Shown here one piece after another: positions 29,973-39,074 of a stretch of 64,000 bases of DNA. The stretch lies in NCBI RefSeq assembly GCF_004661485.1, contig NZ_PQVH01000006.1:124001-188000 (forward strand), given 5' to 3'. Origin of the DNA: Methylotenera oryzisoli (GTDB lineage: Bacteria > Pseudomonadota > Gammaproteobacteria > Burkholderiales > Methylophilaceae). The notes below the pieces were generated by a model. The model was given only the letters and a program-made list of their open reading frames with translations, was not told where the DNA came from and did not search any database. How positions within the stretch are numbered: the first letter of the stretch is position 1; each line of letters starts with the position of its first letter. The position numbers and the translations under genes were made by a program.

Positions 29973-30356
29973 ATGAGTGATAGCAATAACAATGACGGGC
30001 TATTAGGCTCGCTGAAAAGGCTTACCAACACCTGTATTGGGATTGTACACACGCGCCTTGAACTCCTAAGTACAGACTTAGAAGAAGGACGCGAGCGTCT
30101 AATCTCATTACTGGCGATGACCTTTGTTGCCCTGTTTTGCCTGTGCTTCGGTATGGTGTTGTTGGCAATCCTGATTGTGGTTTTATTCTGGGATACGCAT
30201 CGTTTGCTGGTGTTAAGCCTGCTCACCGGACTATTTATTTTCACTGGCGGCGTCATTGGTGCGCTAGCGATTCGCGCGCTCAAATCCATGCCTAGGATGT
30301 TCGAAGCCAGCTTAGCTGAGCTGGTGAAAGATCATCAAGAAACCAGCAGAGACTAG
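29973..30356 (+). CDS. yqjE: Phage-holin-like family membrane protein (YqjE)
   Basis: 127 aa, beginning 5 bases after the DUF883 stop; the ATG at 29973 is chosen because earlier frame extensions overlap the upstream gene. Two membrane helices (residues about 45-70 and 75-100) and the family lead GLLGSLKRLTNTCIG. The family (DUF1469, phage holin III-like) accompanies YqjD; its role is not known. Confidence 0.85.
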   Translation: MSDSNNNDGLLGSLKRLTNTCIGIVHTRLELLSTDLEEGRERLISLLAMTFVALFCLCFGMVLLAILIVVLFWDTHRLLVLSLLTGLFIFTGGVIGALAIRALKSMPRMFEASLAELVKDHQETSRD

Positions 30357-30365
30357 GAGCGATTT

Positions 30366-30656
30366 GTGAGTCCGAAACGCGCAACCATCGCCGAGCGCCG
30401 CGAAAAACTAATCCTTAAAGCGGCATCGCAACGTGCCTTACTCGCACAAGATATCGCCCCTTTAGGCAAACCGTTAACCATTGCTTACCGAGGCTTTCAA
30501 CTTGTACGTTACGTACGGCAACACCCTATTTTGATGCTTGGGGTCACCACCGCAATTAGCGTTATTCGCCCTAGCCGTGTGCTCAAGTGGTTAAAAACCG
30601 GTTTTTCTGCACTCAATCTGGCACGCAGTGTCAGTGATATCTTAATCAGGAAATAA
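30366..30656 (+). CDS. YqjK-like small protein
   Basis: 96 aa, GTG start at 30366. Lys/Arg-rich N-terminus (AERREKLILKAASQRALLAQ) and a weakly hydrophobic middle, matching the YqjK-like partner found after yqjDE. Function unknown. Ends at a terminator. Confidence 0.8.
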   Translation: MSPKRATIAERREKLILKAASQRALLAQDIAPLGKPLTIAYRGFQLVRYVRQHPILMLGVTTAISVIRPSRVLKWLKTGFSALNLARSVSDILIRK

Positions 30657-30682
30657 AAAAAGCGGCTTATAGCCGCTTTTTT
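30655..30682 (+). terminator. Terminator of the yqjDEK-like unit
   Basis: Stem AGCGGCT (30661-30667) with AGCCGCT (30671-30677), loop TAT, A-run before and T-run after. Confidence 0.9.
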
Positions 30683-30758
30683 GTTCACCTACAATTCTGA
30701 TGTTTAAGCCTAGTACAGCTTAACCATCAATGTAGATGAGATAACTTAATCAGCTATC

Positions 30759-31310
30759 TTATTTTTGATCCCAAGAATCTTCCCACATGCAGTGTTTGAT
30801 TTTGTGACGGTTAGCAATTAATTCGTCAATGCTAGGCTCGTCGTTCAATGCACGTTTGATCGCCAATTTAGTCGCATCGTAGTTGTTTTTGTACATATCA
30901 GCTTTGTCTAAAGTGCCTGCCTTTTCTAGCTCGATACAACCTGGGTCAATCCACACTAAGCTGATGATACATAGATCATTTGCTTGCTCTTTAGGGATGA
31001 TGCCTTCAATTACACAGTCCAAAATCGCATCAGCTGTTGCCGCTTGTACCACACCGCCGAACAAGGCTACATCTGTGCTGCCTTTCAATGTTACTTTTGG
31101 TACGGTCATACATACTGGACGCACCAATTGGTTGATATCACGTACCGCAAACATTGCAGTGTGGCCTTTGCTTTGTGCCATCAAGTTTGCAAACGCTTGG
31201 CCTACTGGGCCGTCAACCGCGCCGATTAAGATTTCTGGCATTGCTGCGGTAACGTCTTTACCTTCTGAGTAAACAGTAGCTTCGCCTGCTTTGAAAATGA
31301 TTTTTGACAT
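30759..31310 (-). CDS. Formaldehyde-activating enzyme homologue without the catalytic histidine
   Basis: 183 aa, PF08714 (Fae) fold. Fae condenses formaldehyde with tetrahydromethanopterin in C1 oxidation. Shared text includes the GPVGQAFANLM region, VTLKGSTDVALFGGVVQAATADAI and EGIIPKEQANDLCIISLVWIDP. In the active enzyme a histidine sits in EVAHID; here the matching stretch is DVTAAMPEI (residues 19-27), with Thr/Ala and two extra residues. So this is a paralogue of the Fae2/Fae3 kind that is unlikely to do the standard reaction; it may bind formaldehyde or the pterin for sensing. Divergent from the HPP transporter. Confidence 0.85.
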   Translation of the reverse strand: MSKIIFKAGEATVYSEGKDVTAAMPEILIGAVDGPVGQAFANLMAQSKGHTAMFAVRDINQLVRPVCMTVPKVTLKGSTDVALFGGVVQAATADAILDCVIEGIIPKEQANDLCIISLVWIDPGCIELEKAGTLDKADMYKNNYDATKLAIKRALNDEPSIDELIANRHKIKHCMWEDSWDQK

Positions 31311-31492
31311 GAGAAATCCTTGAGAAAATAAAACGATGGAAAATACGAATAAAATCAGTTATGAATAAAATTAATGATGCTACTCTATAAAGTAGGATTT
31401 TATAGAATAGCCCTGCTTTAAGCAATTTACATGCAAATAAAGCATCCCTAGCATGTATAAACCCTCCACAGTGGGCCGTGTACCGCATCAGC

Positions 31493-31520
31493 GCACTAAT
31501 CTGGTGCGCCAAATTAGTGC
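31493..31520. promoter_or_regulatory. Inverted repeat between fae homologue and HPP gene
   Basis: Arms GCACTAAT (31493-31500) and ATTAGTGC (31513-31520) with further pairing TGG/CCA inside. It could be a transcription-factor site for one or both divergent genes, 41 bases before the HPP start. Confidence 0.45.
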
Positions 31521-31560
31521 ATAGTGTAATATCATTAAAAACATACTTAGGTTCACAAGC

Positions 31561-32745
31561 TTGGATAAACTTAAAAACTGGCTGAAAGGCTTTGTCCCAG
31601 AACGCATTGCTGTTAATCATACTGAGCGCCTGCGCGCTGGTATTGGCGCTTTTGTCGGCATTTTATTAACTGGCCTAGTGACCGTTCTAATAGAGGGTGA
31701 TACCAGCACTATCCCCTATCTCATTGCCCCGATGGGCGCTTCCGCCGTACTGTTATTCGCAGTGCCTTCAAGCCCGCTGGCACAGCCGTGGTCGATTATT
31801 GGCGGCAATACCACAGCAGCCCTCATTGGTGTGACTTGCGCTATGTGGATCCCACACCCAGCTGCTGCCGCTGCGATAGCCGTTAGTCTTTCCATTGTCG
31901 CCATGTTTGCGTTAAGGTGCATACACCCGCCCAGCGGCGCGGTGGCACTCACAGCCGTACTGGGCGGTGCTACCATCCATGCACAGGGTTATTGGTTTGT
32001 GTTGGCACCGGTCGCGCTTAACTCGTTGATACTTTTGCTGGTCGCCATTATCTTTAACAATGCAACACGCCGCCCTTATCCACACCTTGCAGTAAAAGCA
32101 TCTCAGCAATTAGCTAAGGATATTCCCGCTGAAATGCGCTTTGGCTTTAATACTGAAGATTTAAATGCAGTGCTCAAAGAATACAACCAAGTGCTCGACG
32201 TAAGCCGTGATGACTTGCAAACCTTGTTACAACAAACCGAAATGCACGCTTATCGACGACGCTTTGGTGAGATTGTTTGTGCAGACATTATGTCTAAAAA
32301 TGTGGTGAGCGTCGTATTCGGCACCTTGCTGGAAGACGCCTGGCTACTCATGCGACAGCACGAAATTAAAGCGCTGCCAGTGATTGATCGAGCACGGCGT
32401 GTGGTTGGTATCATCACGCAGGCTAACTTTATGCAGCATGCCAATTTAGAGGTATATGAAGGCTTTGAAACCAAACTTAAAAGCTTTATCCGCAGAACGC
32501 ATACCTTGTCATCACACAAGCCTGAAGTAGTCGGCCAAATCATGACATCGCCAGCGGTCACCGCATCAGCCAATATGCATATTATTGAATTGATTCCACT
32601 CATGTCGCAAACCAAGGTCCACCATCATATTCCCGTGGTTGATGATGAGCGCCGCTTGGTGGGCATGGTGACACAGTCTGATTTGGTGTCTGCGCTCTAT
32701 CACGGGCGCGTAGCTAACTTAAAAACGCTGGGCTTATCCTCTTAG
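31561..32745 (+). CDS. HPP-family membrane transporter with CBS pair
   Basis: 394 aa. The N-terminal HPP domain has four to five helices and the motif RCIHPPSGAVALTAVLGG (around residues 119-136). Two CBS domains follow (near residues 235-290 and 320-380), which usually bind adenine nucleotides and gate transport. HPP proteins are putative nitrite/anion transporters. The start is a TTG at 31561; an AGG lies about 9 bases upstream. Confidence 0.85.
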   Translation: MDKLKNWLKGFVPERIAVNHTERLRAGIGAFVGILLTGLVTVLIEGDTSTIPYLIAPMGASAVLLFAVPSSPLAQPWSIIGGNTTAALIGVTCAMWIPHPAAAAAIAVSLSIVAMFALRCIHPPSGAVALTAVLGGATIHAQGYWFVLAPVALNSLILLLVAIIFNNATRRPYPHLAVKASQQLAKDIPAEMRFGFNTEDLNAVLKEYNQVLDVSRDDLQTLLQQTEMHAYRRRFGEIVCADIMSKNVVSVVFGTLLEDAWLLMRQHEIKALPVIDRARRVVGIITQANFMQHANLEVYEGFETKLKSFIRRTHTLSSHKPEVVGQIMTSPAVTASANMHIIELIPLMSQTKVHHHIPVVDDERRLVGMVTQSDLVSALYHGRVANLKTLGLSS

Positions 32746-32747
32746 TC

Positions 32748-33935
32748 TTAAGATGTACTGCACACATCCATCTCGGTATAGGTGACTACTCGGTTACGCC
32801 CGCTCTCTTTAGCACAATAGAGCGCTTTATCCGCGGCCGCTACTAAATCGCTAAACTCTAAACCAATCAAACTAGAGTCTGCTACGCCGATACTCACTGT
32901 AATGTTAAGCCGCTCTTTACCCACGGTTAACGTAAACTCAGCAAAAGCCAAACGCAAACGCTCCGCCAAATCTAATGCCTCATTTTCGTTTGTAGAGGTA
33001 AGCAACATGCAGAACTCTTCACCGCCATAGCGGGCAAAGTAATCCTCAGCCCGGATAGATTTTTGTGCGATATCCGCTACCGCACACAACACTTTATCCC
33101 CAACCGGGTGGCCATAACGATCATTAATAGATTTAAAGAAATCTATATCAATCATCATAATCGCCAAGGTCTCACCAGTACGCATGCAACGTGCCCTCAG
33201 ACGCACAGCTTCCTCTTCAATCCGTCGGCGATTGAGCACGCCAGTAAGCGCATCACGCGACGCCATTTGGTAAACGTCAGCAATCAGACGATGATTAAGC
33301 ATCAACAACAAACCAAAAGCCACACTAAATTCAAGTAGACTCGCAATCACAAATGGCAGAGTATTAATTGAGGTATTTACATGCAAGCCTATTTCAGCAT
33401 CTGGAGATAGTAGCAGCACTACTGCTCGCGTTAACATTAATAAAGCTAAAGCTACGAATGAAGCACCGGTAAACCAGTACGCAAGTTTTTGTGAAGCCTC
33501 TACCTTAACTAGCAGCACGCGAGCGCACACAGTGTAAACACTAAAAAACAAGAGGGAATTAACAATCGCACGCATGCGTGTATCAGGATTAATCACACTA
33601 AACCAAGTAGCTTGGCATATAGTAATGACAATAAATAAGATCAGTATGCTCCATGAAACCGCTTGCTTTTTGAACGCTAGAATCCCAGTCAATTGTAAGC
33701 AGGTGCCCAATGCAAATAGAGTTAAACCAATCACCGCGGCCCATTCATGCCCTGGCGTTGTTTGCCCATAAAAATAGGCAAGGCTAAACCCTAGGCTCAT
33801 GCACAGACTAGCTATCGCCCATTGCCTAACGCCACGTATATTACCTACCCGCAAACCTGCCAATTCAAACAAGCAGAAAAACATAAACGCCAGCATGGAA
33901 AACATCACCATGACAGTACGTGCATCTAAGCCCAT
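32748..33935 (-). CDS. Diguanylate cyclase with N-terminal membrane sensor
   Basis: 395 aa. About seven membrane helices occupy residues 1-220; then a GGDEF domain with DALTGVLNRR and the active loop RYGGEEF (about residue 300). It should make cyclic di-GMP from GTP. No I-site RxxD was evident just before the loop (QKSIRAEDYFARYGG has R-x-x-D, which may in fact serve). It converges tail-to-tail with the HPP gene 2 bases away. Confidence 0.92.
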   Translation of the reverse strand: MGLDARTVMVMFSMLAFMFFCLFELAGLRVGNIRGVRQWAIASLCMSLGFSLAYFYGQTTPGHEWAAVIGLTLFALGTCLQLTGILAFKKQAVSWSILILFIVITICQATWFSVINPDTRMRAIVNSLLFFSVYTVCARVLLVKVEASQKLAYWFTGASFVALALLMLTRAVVLLLSPDAEIGLHVNTSINTLPFVIASLLEFSVAFGLLLMLNHRLIADVYQMASRDALTGVLNRRRIEEEAVRLRARCMRTGETLAIMMIDIDFFKSINDRYGHPVGDKVLCAVADIAQKSIRAEDYFARYGGEEFCMLLTSTNENEALDLAERLRLAFAEFTLTVGKERLNITVSIGVADSSLIGLEFSDLVAAADKALYCAKESGRNRVVTYTEMDVCSTS

Positions 33936-34074
33936 GTAAACTCCTAATAACTATCAGTATTATCTATTAATTACGGATATTTAAGAAATTTATCGCAAAC
34001 TTAATTAGCTAAATAATTACGTAAAATCATGATGCTGCATTCATTAAAGTACATACGCCTAGGCTGCAACTGTT

Positions 34075-34092
34075 GGGTATGATACTAATCAT
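34075..34092. promoter_or_regulatory. Palindrome upstream of pqqA
   Basis: GTATGAT (34075-34081), spacer ACTA, ATCATAC (34086-34092), about 48 bases before the pqqA start. The left arm contains a TATGAT that could serve as a -10, so this may be a promoter with an overlapping operator. Confidence 0.45.
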
Positions 34093-34140
34093 ACAAGCAC
34101 AGCATCAATCTTGATGTTAATAACTAACCGGAGAATTATT

Positions 34141-34212
34141 ATGTGGACAACACCAGCAGCAACAGAAATGCGTTTTGGCTTTGAAGTGACTATGTACGTA
34201 ATGAACAAGTAA
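34141..34212 (+). CDS. pqqA: PQQ precursor peptide PqqA
   Basis: 23-aa peptide beginning MWTTPAATEMRF and ending VTMYVMNK. The crosslinked glutamate (E15) and tyrosine (Y19) that become pyrroloquinoline quinone are in place, in the required E-x3-Y spacing. A GGAGA ribosome site is 6 bases before the ATG. No pqqB-E follows; the next genes are unrelated, so this copy is stand-alone. PQQ is the cofactor of methanol dehydrogenase, so extra pqqA copies are expected in methylotrophs. Confidence 0.96.
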   Translation: MWTTPAATEMRFGFEVTMYVMNK

Positions 34213-34246
34213 TACAACTTAGCCAGCGACGTCTCGCGAAATAAAT

Positions 34247-34275
34247 AGCCTGCTCAGTAATGTGCAGGCTTTTTT
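34247..34275. terminator. Terminator between pqqA and the GNAT gene
   Basis: AGCCTGC (34247-34253) with GCAGGCT (34264-34270), then a T-run. It can end pqqA (plus) and, from the other side, help to end the GNAT gene (minus). Confidence 0.8.
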
Positions 34276-34297
34276 AATAGCTAAAATTATCTACCCT

Positions 34298-34774
34298 TTA
34301 AACCAGTGATGGCTCTATGCGCTGCATATCCCTGTGCAAAATACCCGCATCCATATACGCCTCGCTACACACCTTAAAGCCAAACTTCTCATAAAAGGCA
34401 ATCGCATGCACTTGTGCTGACAGGGTAATGACAGGCAATGCTCGTTGCTGATAATAAGCTATCGCCGCTTTGAGTAAGGCAGCACCTACTCCTGAGCCTC
34501 GCCAGGGCTTTAATACCGCCATACGGCCTATACTACCACCCCCTAACAATCTGGCGCAGCCTATGGCCTCTCCTGCTGCGTTGAACGCTAATAAATGTTG
34601 CGCTGCTTCATCTAAACCATCCCACTCCAGTCCTGCCGGCACTTTCTGCTCAACGATAAACACCGCTTCCCGCACCGCGATTAGTTGTGGCGCGCGCGTT
34701 TGCCAGCTTACTTGCTCTATATTGAAATGATCTTGCAATGTTAACCCCTTGCGAGCGTTGGCAGTAACAGGCAT
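34298..34774 (-). CDS. GNAT N-acetyltransferase
   Basis: 158 aa. The acetyl-CoA loop RMAVLKPWRGSGVGAALLKA is typical of GNAT, and the C-terminus (FYEKFGFKVCSEAYMDAGILH) fits the ElaA/YjgM-like subgroup. Substrate unknown. It stands alone between pqqA and the DoxX gene, divergent from the latter. Confidence 0.88.
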   Translation of the reverse strand: MPVTANARKGLTLQDHFNIEQVSWQTRAPQLIAVREAVFIVEQKVPAGLEWDGLDEAAQHLLAFNAAGEAIGCARLLGGGSIGRMAVLKPWRGSGVGAALLKAAIAYYQQRALPVITLSAQVHAIAFYEKFGFKVCSEAYMDAGILHRDMQRIEPSLV

Positions 34775-34813
34775 TATGCAGCCTTGGTCTTTAATTAATG
34801 ATTAAGGTGTTAT

Positions 34814-35188
34814 ATGCAAAAATACTTAGCAACTGCAGCACGCGTTTTATTATCACAATTATTCCTGGTTCAAGTTGTGGTGCTGATTATTGGTTTTACT
34901 AATAATCCTGACGGATATCAGCAATATCAAGCTAGTTTAGGTAGCATGGGCTTGCCTGGCATTTTTGCCCCGCTCATTATTTTAGTGAACTGTATTGGTG
35001 GCTTAGCTTTATTACTAGGCTACAAAACCAAAGCCTTTGCGTTAGTCATGGCATTTTATATCGTGGGCTTAACCCTATTACTGAAATTGCCACTATTGCA
35101 ATACTTGGCCATTGCCGGCGGTTTGTTGCTATTACACGCAAACCCAAATACAGCATGCAGCTTAGACAACTGCAAGAAAAATGCTTAA
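34814..35188 (+). CDS. DoxX-family membrane protein
   Basis: 124 aa with four membrane helices: N-terminal ARVLLSQLFLVQ, then LVNCIGGLALLLGYKTKAFALV, typical of DoxX/DoxD-like proteins. Ends with a cysteine-containing tail (CSLDNCKK). Relatives act in redox or quinone-linked membrane processes, mostly uncharacterised. Confidence 0.85.
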   Translation: MQKYLATAARVLLSQLFLVQVVVLIIGFTNNPDGYQQYQASLGSMGLPGIFAPLIILVNCIGGLALLLGYKTKAFALVMAFYIVGLTLLLKLPLLQYLAIAGGLLLLHANPNTACSLDNCKKNA

Positions 35189-35218
35189 CCGGCATTTAGC
35201 TTAAATCGGCAACACTCA

Positions 35219-35242
35219 AGCGGCTTCATTAGCCGCTTTTTT
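35219..35242. terminator. Terminator between DoxX and metallohydrolase genes
   Basis: AGCGGCT (35219-35225) with AGCCGCT (35231-35237), T-run to 35242; the genes on both sides converge on it. Confidence 0.85.
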
Positions 35243-36179
35243 ATTCCCACTCCAACACTGGGTATATCGTATTGACATTGCGTCGATTGGCAATTTCAAA
35301 CAGCTGCCACTTATTGCGCTCACTCTCGGCCGCAGTATCCATGGTTTTTTCCATACTGATATTGCGCTTAATGTTAGTGCGTACATCGCTCAATAGTACG
35401 GTTAAATAACGCTCGGCATCGGTTAAAGCTGCTAACCAATCCTTGGTCACTGGACCATGTCCTGGTACCACCTGTTTTGCCGGGCTGCTCTTCAACTTAA
35501 TAATTTCTGCGATTAAGCCTTTAATATCACCCTCCACCACTGGTGTACGCGTGATAAATAACAAATCGCCAGCAAACAAGGTACCGGTTTTGCTATCCAG
35601 TAAACTAATATCGGTATTGGTGTGGGCTGGGGGGTGTGCAGTGACTACCAGTAGCCGATCACCCAAATCAAGCTCTAACGTGCTGGTGACCGCCAATGTT
35701 GGCTTTACCAAATCACTGCCTTTAGCATCCTCGTGCAACAAGCGCTCATTCAGTTTGGTGTACTGCTCGCTTCTCAAATCCATGGCATGGCCTAATTTCT
35801 CATGGCCTACAAACTCAGGCTTGGGTTCATTCGCAGTTTTAGGCAAAAATGCTGCATTACCGTAAATATGGTCTGGATGTACATGCGTGTTAATCACATA
35901 CAACACTGGTAGCTTAGTGACTTTACGAATCGCCGCATGTAGTTGCTCCCCCACCTTCAGGCTACCGCCACTATCTATCACGGCTACGCCCTTGCTACCG
36001 ACAATAAAACCAATATTACAGATATCCCCTTGGTAGCCTGTATCAATATCTAAATGTTGTCCATGATGCACATAAACACCTTCAGCCACCGTCTCTAGCG
36101 CAAAGTTTTCATGCTGTATTTGCGCATGTGTACAGCCCATTATTGAAAATAGGCTCATGGTTATCATTAAAATTCTCAT
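35241..36179 (-). CDS. Periplasmic metallo-beta-lactamase-fold hydrolase, quinoprotein-relay type
   Basis: 312 aa. A signal sequence with a possible lipobox ends at Cys16. The MBL zinc site is complete: THVHPDH (98-104), a further His in HPPAHTNTD, Asp in LFAGDLLF and His in VPGHGP. It matches the SoxH-related quinoprotein relay system zinc metallohydrolases that accompany PQQ alcohol dehydrogenases and dedicated cytochromes. The neighbouring cytochrome b561 gene and pqqA fit a periplasmic quinoprotein role, but the substrate is unknown. Confidence 0.78.
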   Translation of the reverse strand: MRILMITMSLFSIMGCTHAQIQHENFALETVAEGVYVHHGQHLDIDTGYQGDICNIGFIVGSKGVAVIDSGGSLKVGEQLHAAIRKVTKLPVLYVINTHVHPDHIYGNAAFLPKTANEPKPEFVGHEKLGHAMDLRSEQYTKLNERLLHEDAKGSDLVKPTLAVTSTLELDLGDRLLVVTAHPPAHTNTDISLLDSKTGTLFAGDLLFITRTPVVEGDIKGLIAEIIKLKSSPAKQVVPGHGPVTKDWLAALTDAERYLTVLLSDVRTNIKRNISMEKTMDTAAESERNKWQLFEIANRRNVNTIYPVLEWE

Positions 36180-36291
36180 AAATGATTCCTTGCGTTAAAG
36201 TTAGTGATTAAAATGACTGCGTTTATGCAATCATTTGTGATGACTATAGTCACAATTGAACGTCAACTGAAGTGTTACTTAGGATATTACT

Positions 36292-36888
36292 ATGAATCAA
36301 GATTCTTCACGCTATACAAAACCCGCTGTTATTCTGCATTGGTTGATTGCACTGGTGGTTATTGCCATGTTTGCACTGGGTTGGTACATGACAGAGCTGC
36401 CCAAAGAAGCTGCCAAACAAACTGCTTTCGATTTGTTCGACTTAGGTGTTTACACCTGGCATCTTGCGGAAGAAGTCAGCCCAAGAAACTTTTACTTTAA
36501 CCTGCACAAATCTATCGGCGTTACTTTATTAGCACTGATTGGTCTGCGTGTACTATGGCGCATTACACACCGCCCGCCGGCGATGCTTGCTTCATATAAA
36601 GCATGGGAAAAGAAACTAGCCACAGGTACGCATCACCTGCTGTATTTATTAATGGTGGCAATGCCAGTGAGCGGCTTAATCATGGCCATGAGCGGCAAGT
36701 ACGGGGTAAAGTGGTTTGGTATTGATATCATTGCAGGTTTAGATAACAGCACGCTGCGTGACATTTTCAAAGAAGCGCATGAAATTATCGGCGCCATCTT
36801 TCTGATTGCCATCATCCTGCATATTTTAGGCGCATTAAAACATAAATGGATTGATAAAGACGGCACGATGAAACGCATGTCTTTTTAA
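36292..36888 (+). CDS. cybB: Cytochrome b561
   Basis: 198 aa with four membrane helices. Haem-ligand histidines are placed as in the CybB family: VILHWLIAL near the N-terminus, FNLHKSIGVTLL, and IILHILGALKHKWID near the end. It carries electrons between quinones and periplasmic donors. Divergent from the metallohydrolase with 112 bases between. Confidence 0.9.
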   Translation: MNQDSSRYTKPAVILHWLIALVVIAMFALGWYMTELPKEAAKQTAFDLFDLGVYTWHLAEEVSPRNFYFNLHKSIGVTLLALIGLRVLWRITHRPPAMLASYKAWEKKLATGTHHLLYLLMVAMPVSGLIMAMSGKYGVKWFGIDIIAGLDNSTLRDIFKEAHEIIGAIFLIAIILHILGALKHKWIDKDGTMKRMSF

Positions 36889-36907
36889 TTACATACATCA
36901 AACAATA

Positions 36908-36937
36908 AAAAAGCCCGCTCAATGCGGGCTTTTTTAT
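36908..36937. terminator. Terminator between cytochrome b561 and TerC genes
   Basis: AGCCCGC (36912-36918) with GCGGGCT (36924-36930), A-run before and T-run after. Confidence 0.9.
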
Positions 36938-36947
36938 TGCAGTCACG

Positions 36948-37913
36948 TTAGTGCTCATCAGGCTTTCTGGTAGCAATCAAGCTCAGTAGCATGCTGGTAC
37001 CCAATACCGCCACTACTACCCCCAATGACACCGCCACAGGGACTTTAAACCATTCCACTATCAGCATTTTTGTGCCGATAAAAATCAATACCAGCGCCAA
37101 ACCAAACTTGAGCAAGTGGAAGCGCTCTGCCATATCTGCCAGCAAGAAATACAAAGCGCGCAAACCTAATATCGCAAAAATATTGGAGGTAAACACGATG
37201 AAGGGGTCATCGGTAATCGCAAATATCGCTGGGATACTATCCATCGCAAAAATCACATCTGAGAACTCAATCAGCACCAATACCAAGAACATGGGCGTAA
37301 ACCAGCGCACACCGTTCTGCGTAATCCAAAACTTATCCGCATGAAACTTATCGGTAATACGCATATGTTGGCGCAACCACTTTAATAATGGATTCGTTGC
37401 TAAGTTAGGCTCATGGTCAGCAAACACAAACATCTTGATACCGGTAATCAATAAAAAGGCGCCAAACACATAAAGCACCCAGTGAAACTCAGCAATCAAC
37501 CAAGCCCCGACCAATATCATTAGCGCGCGTAAGATAATCGCTCCTAGCACTCCATACACCAATATGCGCTTTTGATACTCCAGCGGCACAGCAAAGTAGC
37601 TGAATATCATCACAAACACAAAGATGTTATCCATAGCCAAGGTCTTTTCAAGCAGGTAACCCGTCACGTACTCCATGGCTCTGGCATCCGCAATTGCTCT
37701 GCCACTGGTATGGTCTAACCAGGCCCATAGGGCAGCGCCAAATAGCATGGCTAAGCTAAACCATACTAACGACCAAATAAGTGCCTCACGCGCCCCTACC
37801 TTGTGTGCGCCTTTGCGCCCTAATGCAAACATATCTATAGCCAGCATCACAATCACAAATATGCCAAACCCTGCCCACATCCACCAAGCACCTACCGACC
37901 CTAATTCACTCAC
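36948..37913 (-). CDS. TerC/Alx-family membrane protein
   Basis: 321 aa, about eight to nine helices. Family signatures EKTLAMDNIFVFVMIFSYF and the later FSDVIFAMDSIPAIFAIT with the paired Asp residues are present, as in Alx and TerC proteins that export manganese or protect secreted metalloproteins. Alx in E. coli is controlled by a yybP-ykoY riboswitch; I looked for one upstream and could not confirm it. Confidence 0.92.
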   Translation of the reverse strand: MSELGSVGAWWMWAGFGIFVIVMLAIDMFALGRKGAHKVGAREALIWSLVWFSLAMLFGAALWAWLDHTSGRAIADARAMEYVTGYLLEKTLAMDNIFVFVMIFSYFAVPLEYQKRILVYGVLGAIILRALMILVGAWLIAEFHWVLYVFGAFLLITGIKMFVFADHEPNLATNPLLKWLRQHMRITDKFHADKFWITQNGVRWFTPMFLVLVLIEFSDVIFAMDSIPAIFAITDDPFIVFTSNIFAILGLRALYFLLADMAERFHLLKFGLALVLIFIGTKMLIVEWFKVPVAVSLGVVVAVLGTSMLLSLIATRKPDEH

Positions 37914-37985
37914 GCGTGCCTCTCATTTCATACATCTCTATTAATTAATCGGCATTGCTTGCAATCACGCTACCGAACATAAATA

Positions 37986-38022
37986 AGGCCGAGAAATACC
38001 GTTTATATCTCTCAGCCTTGGT
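37986..38022. terminator. Long imperfect hairpin upstream of TerC gene
   Basis: AAGGC/GAGA and TCTC/GCCTT arms with a central ATA/TAT form a long stem on either strand. It lies between the htpX stop and the TerC start, so it probably ends htpX transcription. T-richness after it is weak. Confidence 0.5.
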
Positions 38023-38062
38023 TTACTACAGCGGCCACCTTGCTAACGGTAGCCACTTTTAC

Positions 38063-38935
38063 TTATTGTGCTTCACGCAATGCGGCAATACGCTCATCCA
38101 AACCTGGGTGGCTAGCAAATAGTTTTGATAACCCACCTTTGCCTGAGATACCAAAAGCAGCCATTTGCTCTGGCAATGCTGAAGGTTCATGCTGTGCCTG
38201 CAAACGTTGCAGCGCTGCAATTATCTTGTTTTTACTTGATAATTTAGCCGCACCAGCATCCGCCCTGAATTCACGTTGACGTGAAAACCACATCACAATC
38301 ATAGACGCCAAAATACCTAATACAAACTGCGCAATCATCATGGTGATAAAAAATGCAGGGCCGGTACCGCGTTCAGTTTTAAACACTACCTTATCCACAA
38401 CATAGCCAATCACGCGTGATAAGAACATCACAAACGTATTCACCACACCTTGAATCAGGGTCAATGTGACCATGTCACCATTGGCAATGTGTGATACCTC
38501 ATGTGCCAGCACCGCTTCAGCTTCGTCTCGCGTCATGGCATTTAATAAGCCACTTGATACTGCCACCAAAGAACTGTTTTTAGTCATGCCGGTTGCAAAT
38601 GCATTCACCTCTGGTGTATCAAAAATAGCCACTTCTGGCATTTTAATCCCCACGGCATCGGCCTGTTGACGCACTGTTTTCACCAGCCAGATCTCTGTTG
38701 GTGTGCGCGGCTCTTCAATCACTACCGCACCAGACATACGTTTTGCTGTCCATTTAGAAATCGCTAGCGAGATAAATGCACCGCCAAAACCCATAATGGC
38801 TGAAAAAACTAACAAGCTACTCAGATTCAAGCCGTTCGCATTTAAATATGGCTCTACCCCCAAAATACGCATGGTGATAGAAAGCACAAACACAATGGCT
38901 AGGTTGGTTGCTAGAAAATATAAAATACGTTTCAT
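38063..38935 (-). CDS. htpX: Membrane zinc protease HtpX
   Basis: 290 aa from the ATG at 38935, which has GGAG just upstream; the longer frame to 38974 lacks a ribosome site. It has two N-terminal helices, the zinc motif [13 protein letters not shown], two more helices and the third ligand region [13 protein letters not shown]. HtpX degrades damaged membrane proteins with FtsH. Length matches the family. Confidence 0.95.
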   Translation of the reverse strand: MKRILYFLATNLAIVFVLSITMRILGVEPYLNANGLNLSSLLVFSAIMGFGGAFISLAISKWTAKRMSGAVVIEEPRTPTEIWLVKTVRQQADAVGIKMPEVAIFDTPEVNAFATGMTKNSSLVAVSSGLLNAMTRDEAEAVLAHEVSHIANGDMVTLTLIQGVVNTFVMFLSRVIGYVVDKVVFKTERGTGPAFFITMMIAQFVLGILASMIVMWFSRQREFRADAGAAKLSSKNKIIAALQRLQAQHEPSALPEQMAAFGISGKGGLSKLFASHPGLDERIAALREAQ

Positions 38936-39074
38936 ATGGTCTCCTTCGGTTGAATCAACGCTTTGTGAAATCAAGCATGATTATCATGCTGCTACTTTAG
39001 TCTGTTTCTATATTCAATAAAAGCAGAATATTTCTGATTGATTATTCGGTTTTTACGAGCTATTGTTCACCCAT

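Noticed and set aside
37914-38062. A yybP-ykoY manganese riboswitch upstream of the TerC gene
   Set aside because: The region has a long hairpin but the conserved riboswitch motifs were not found in it.
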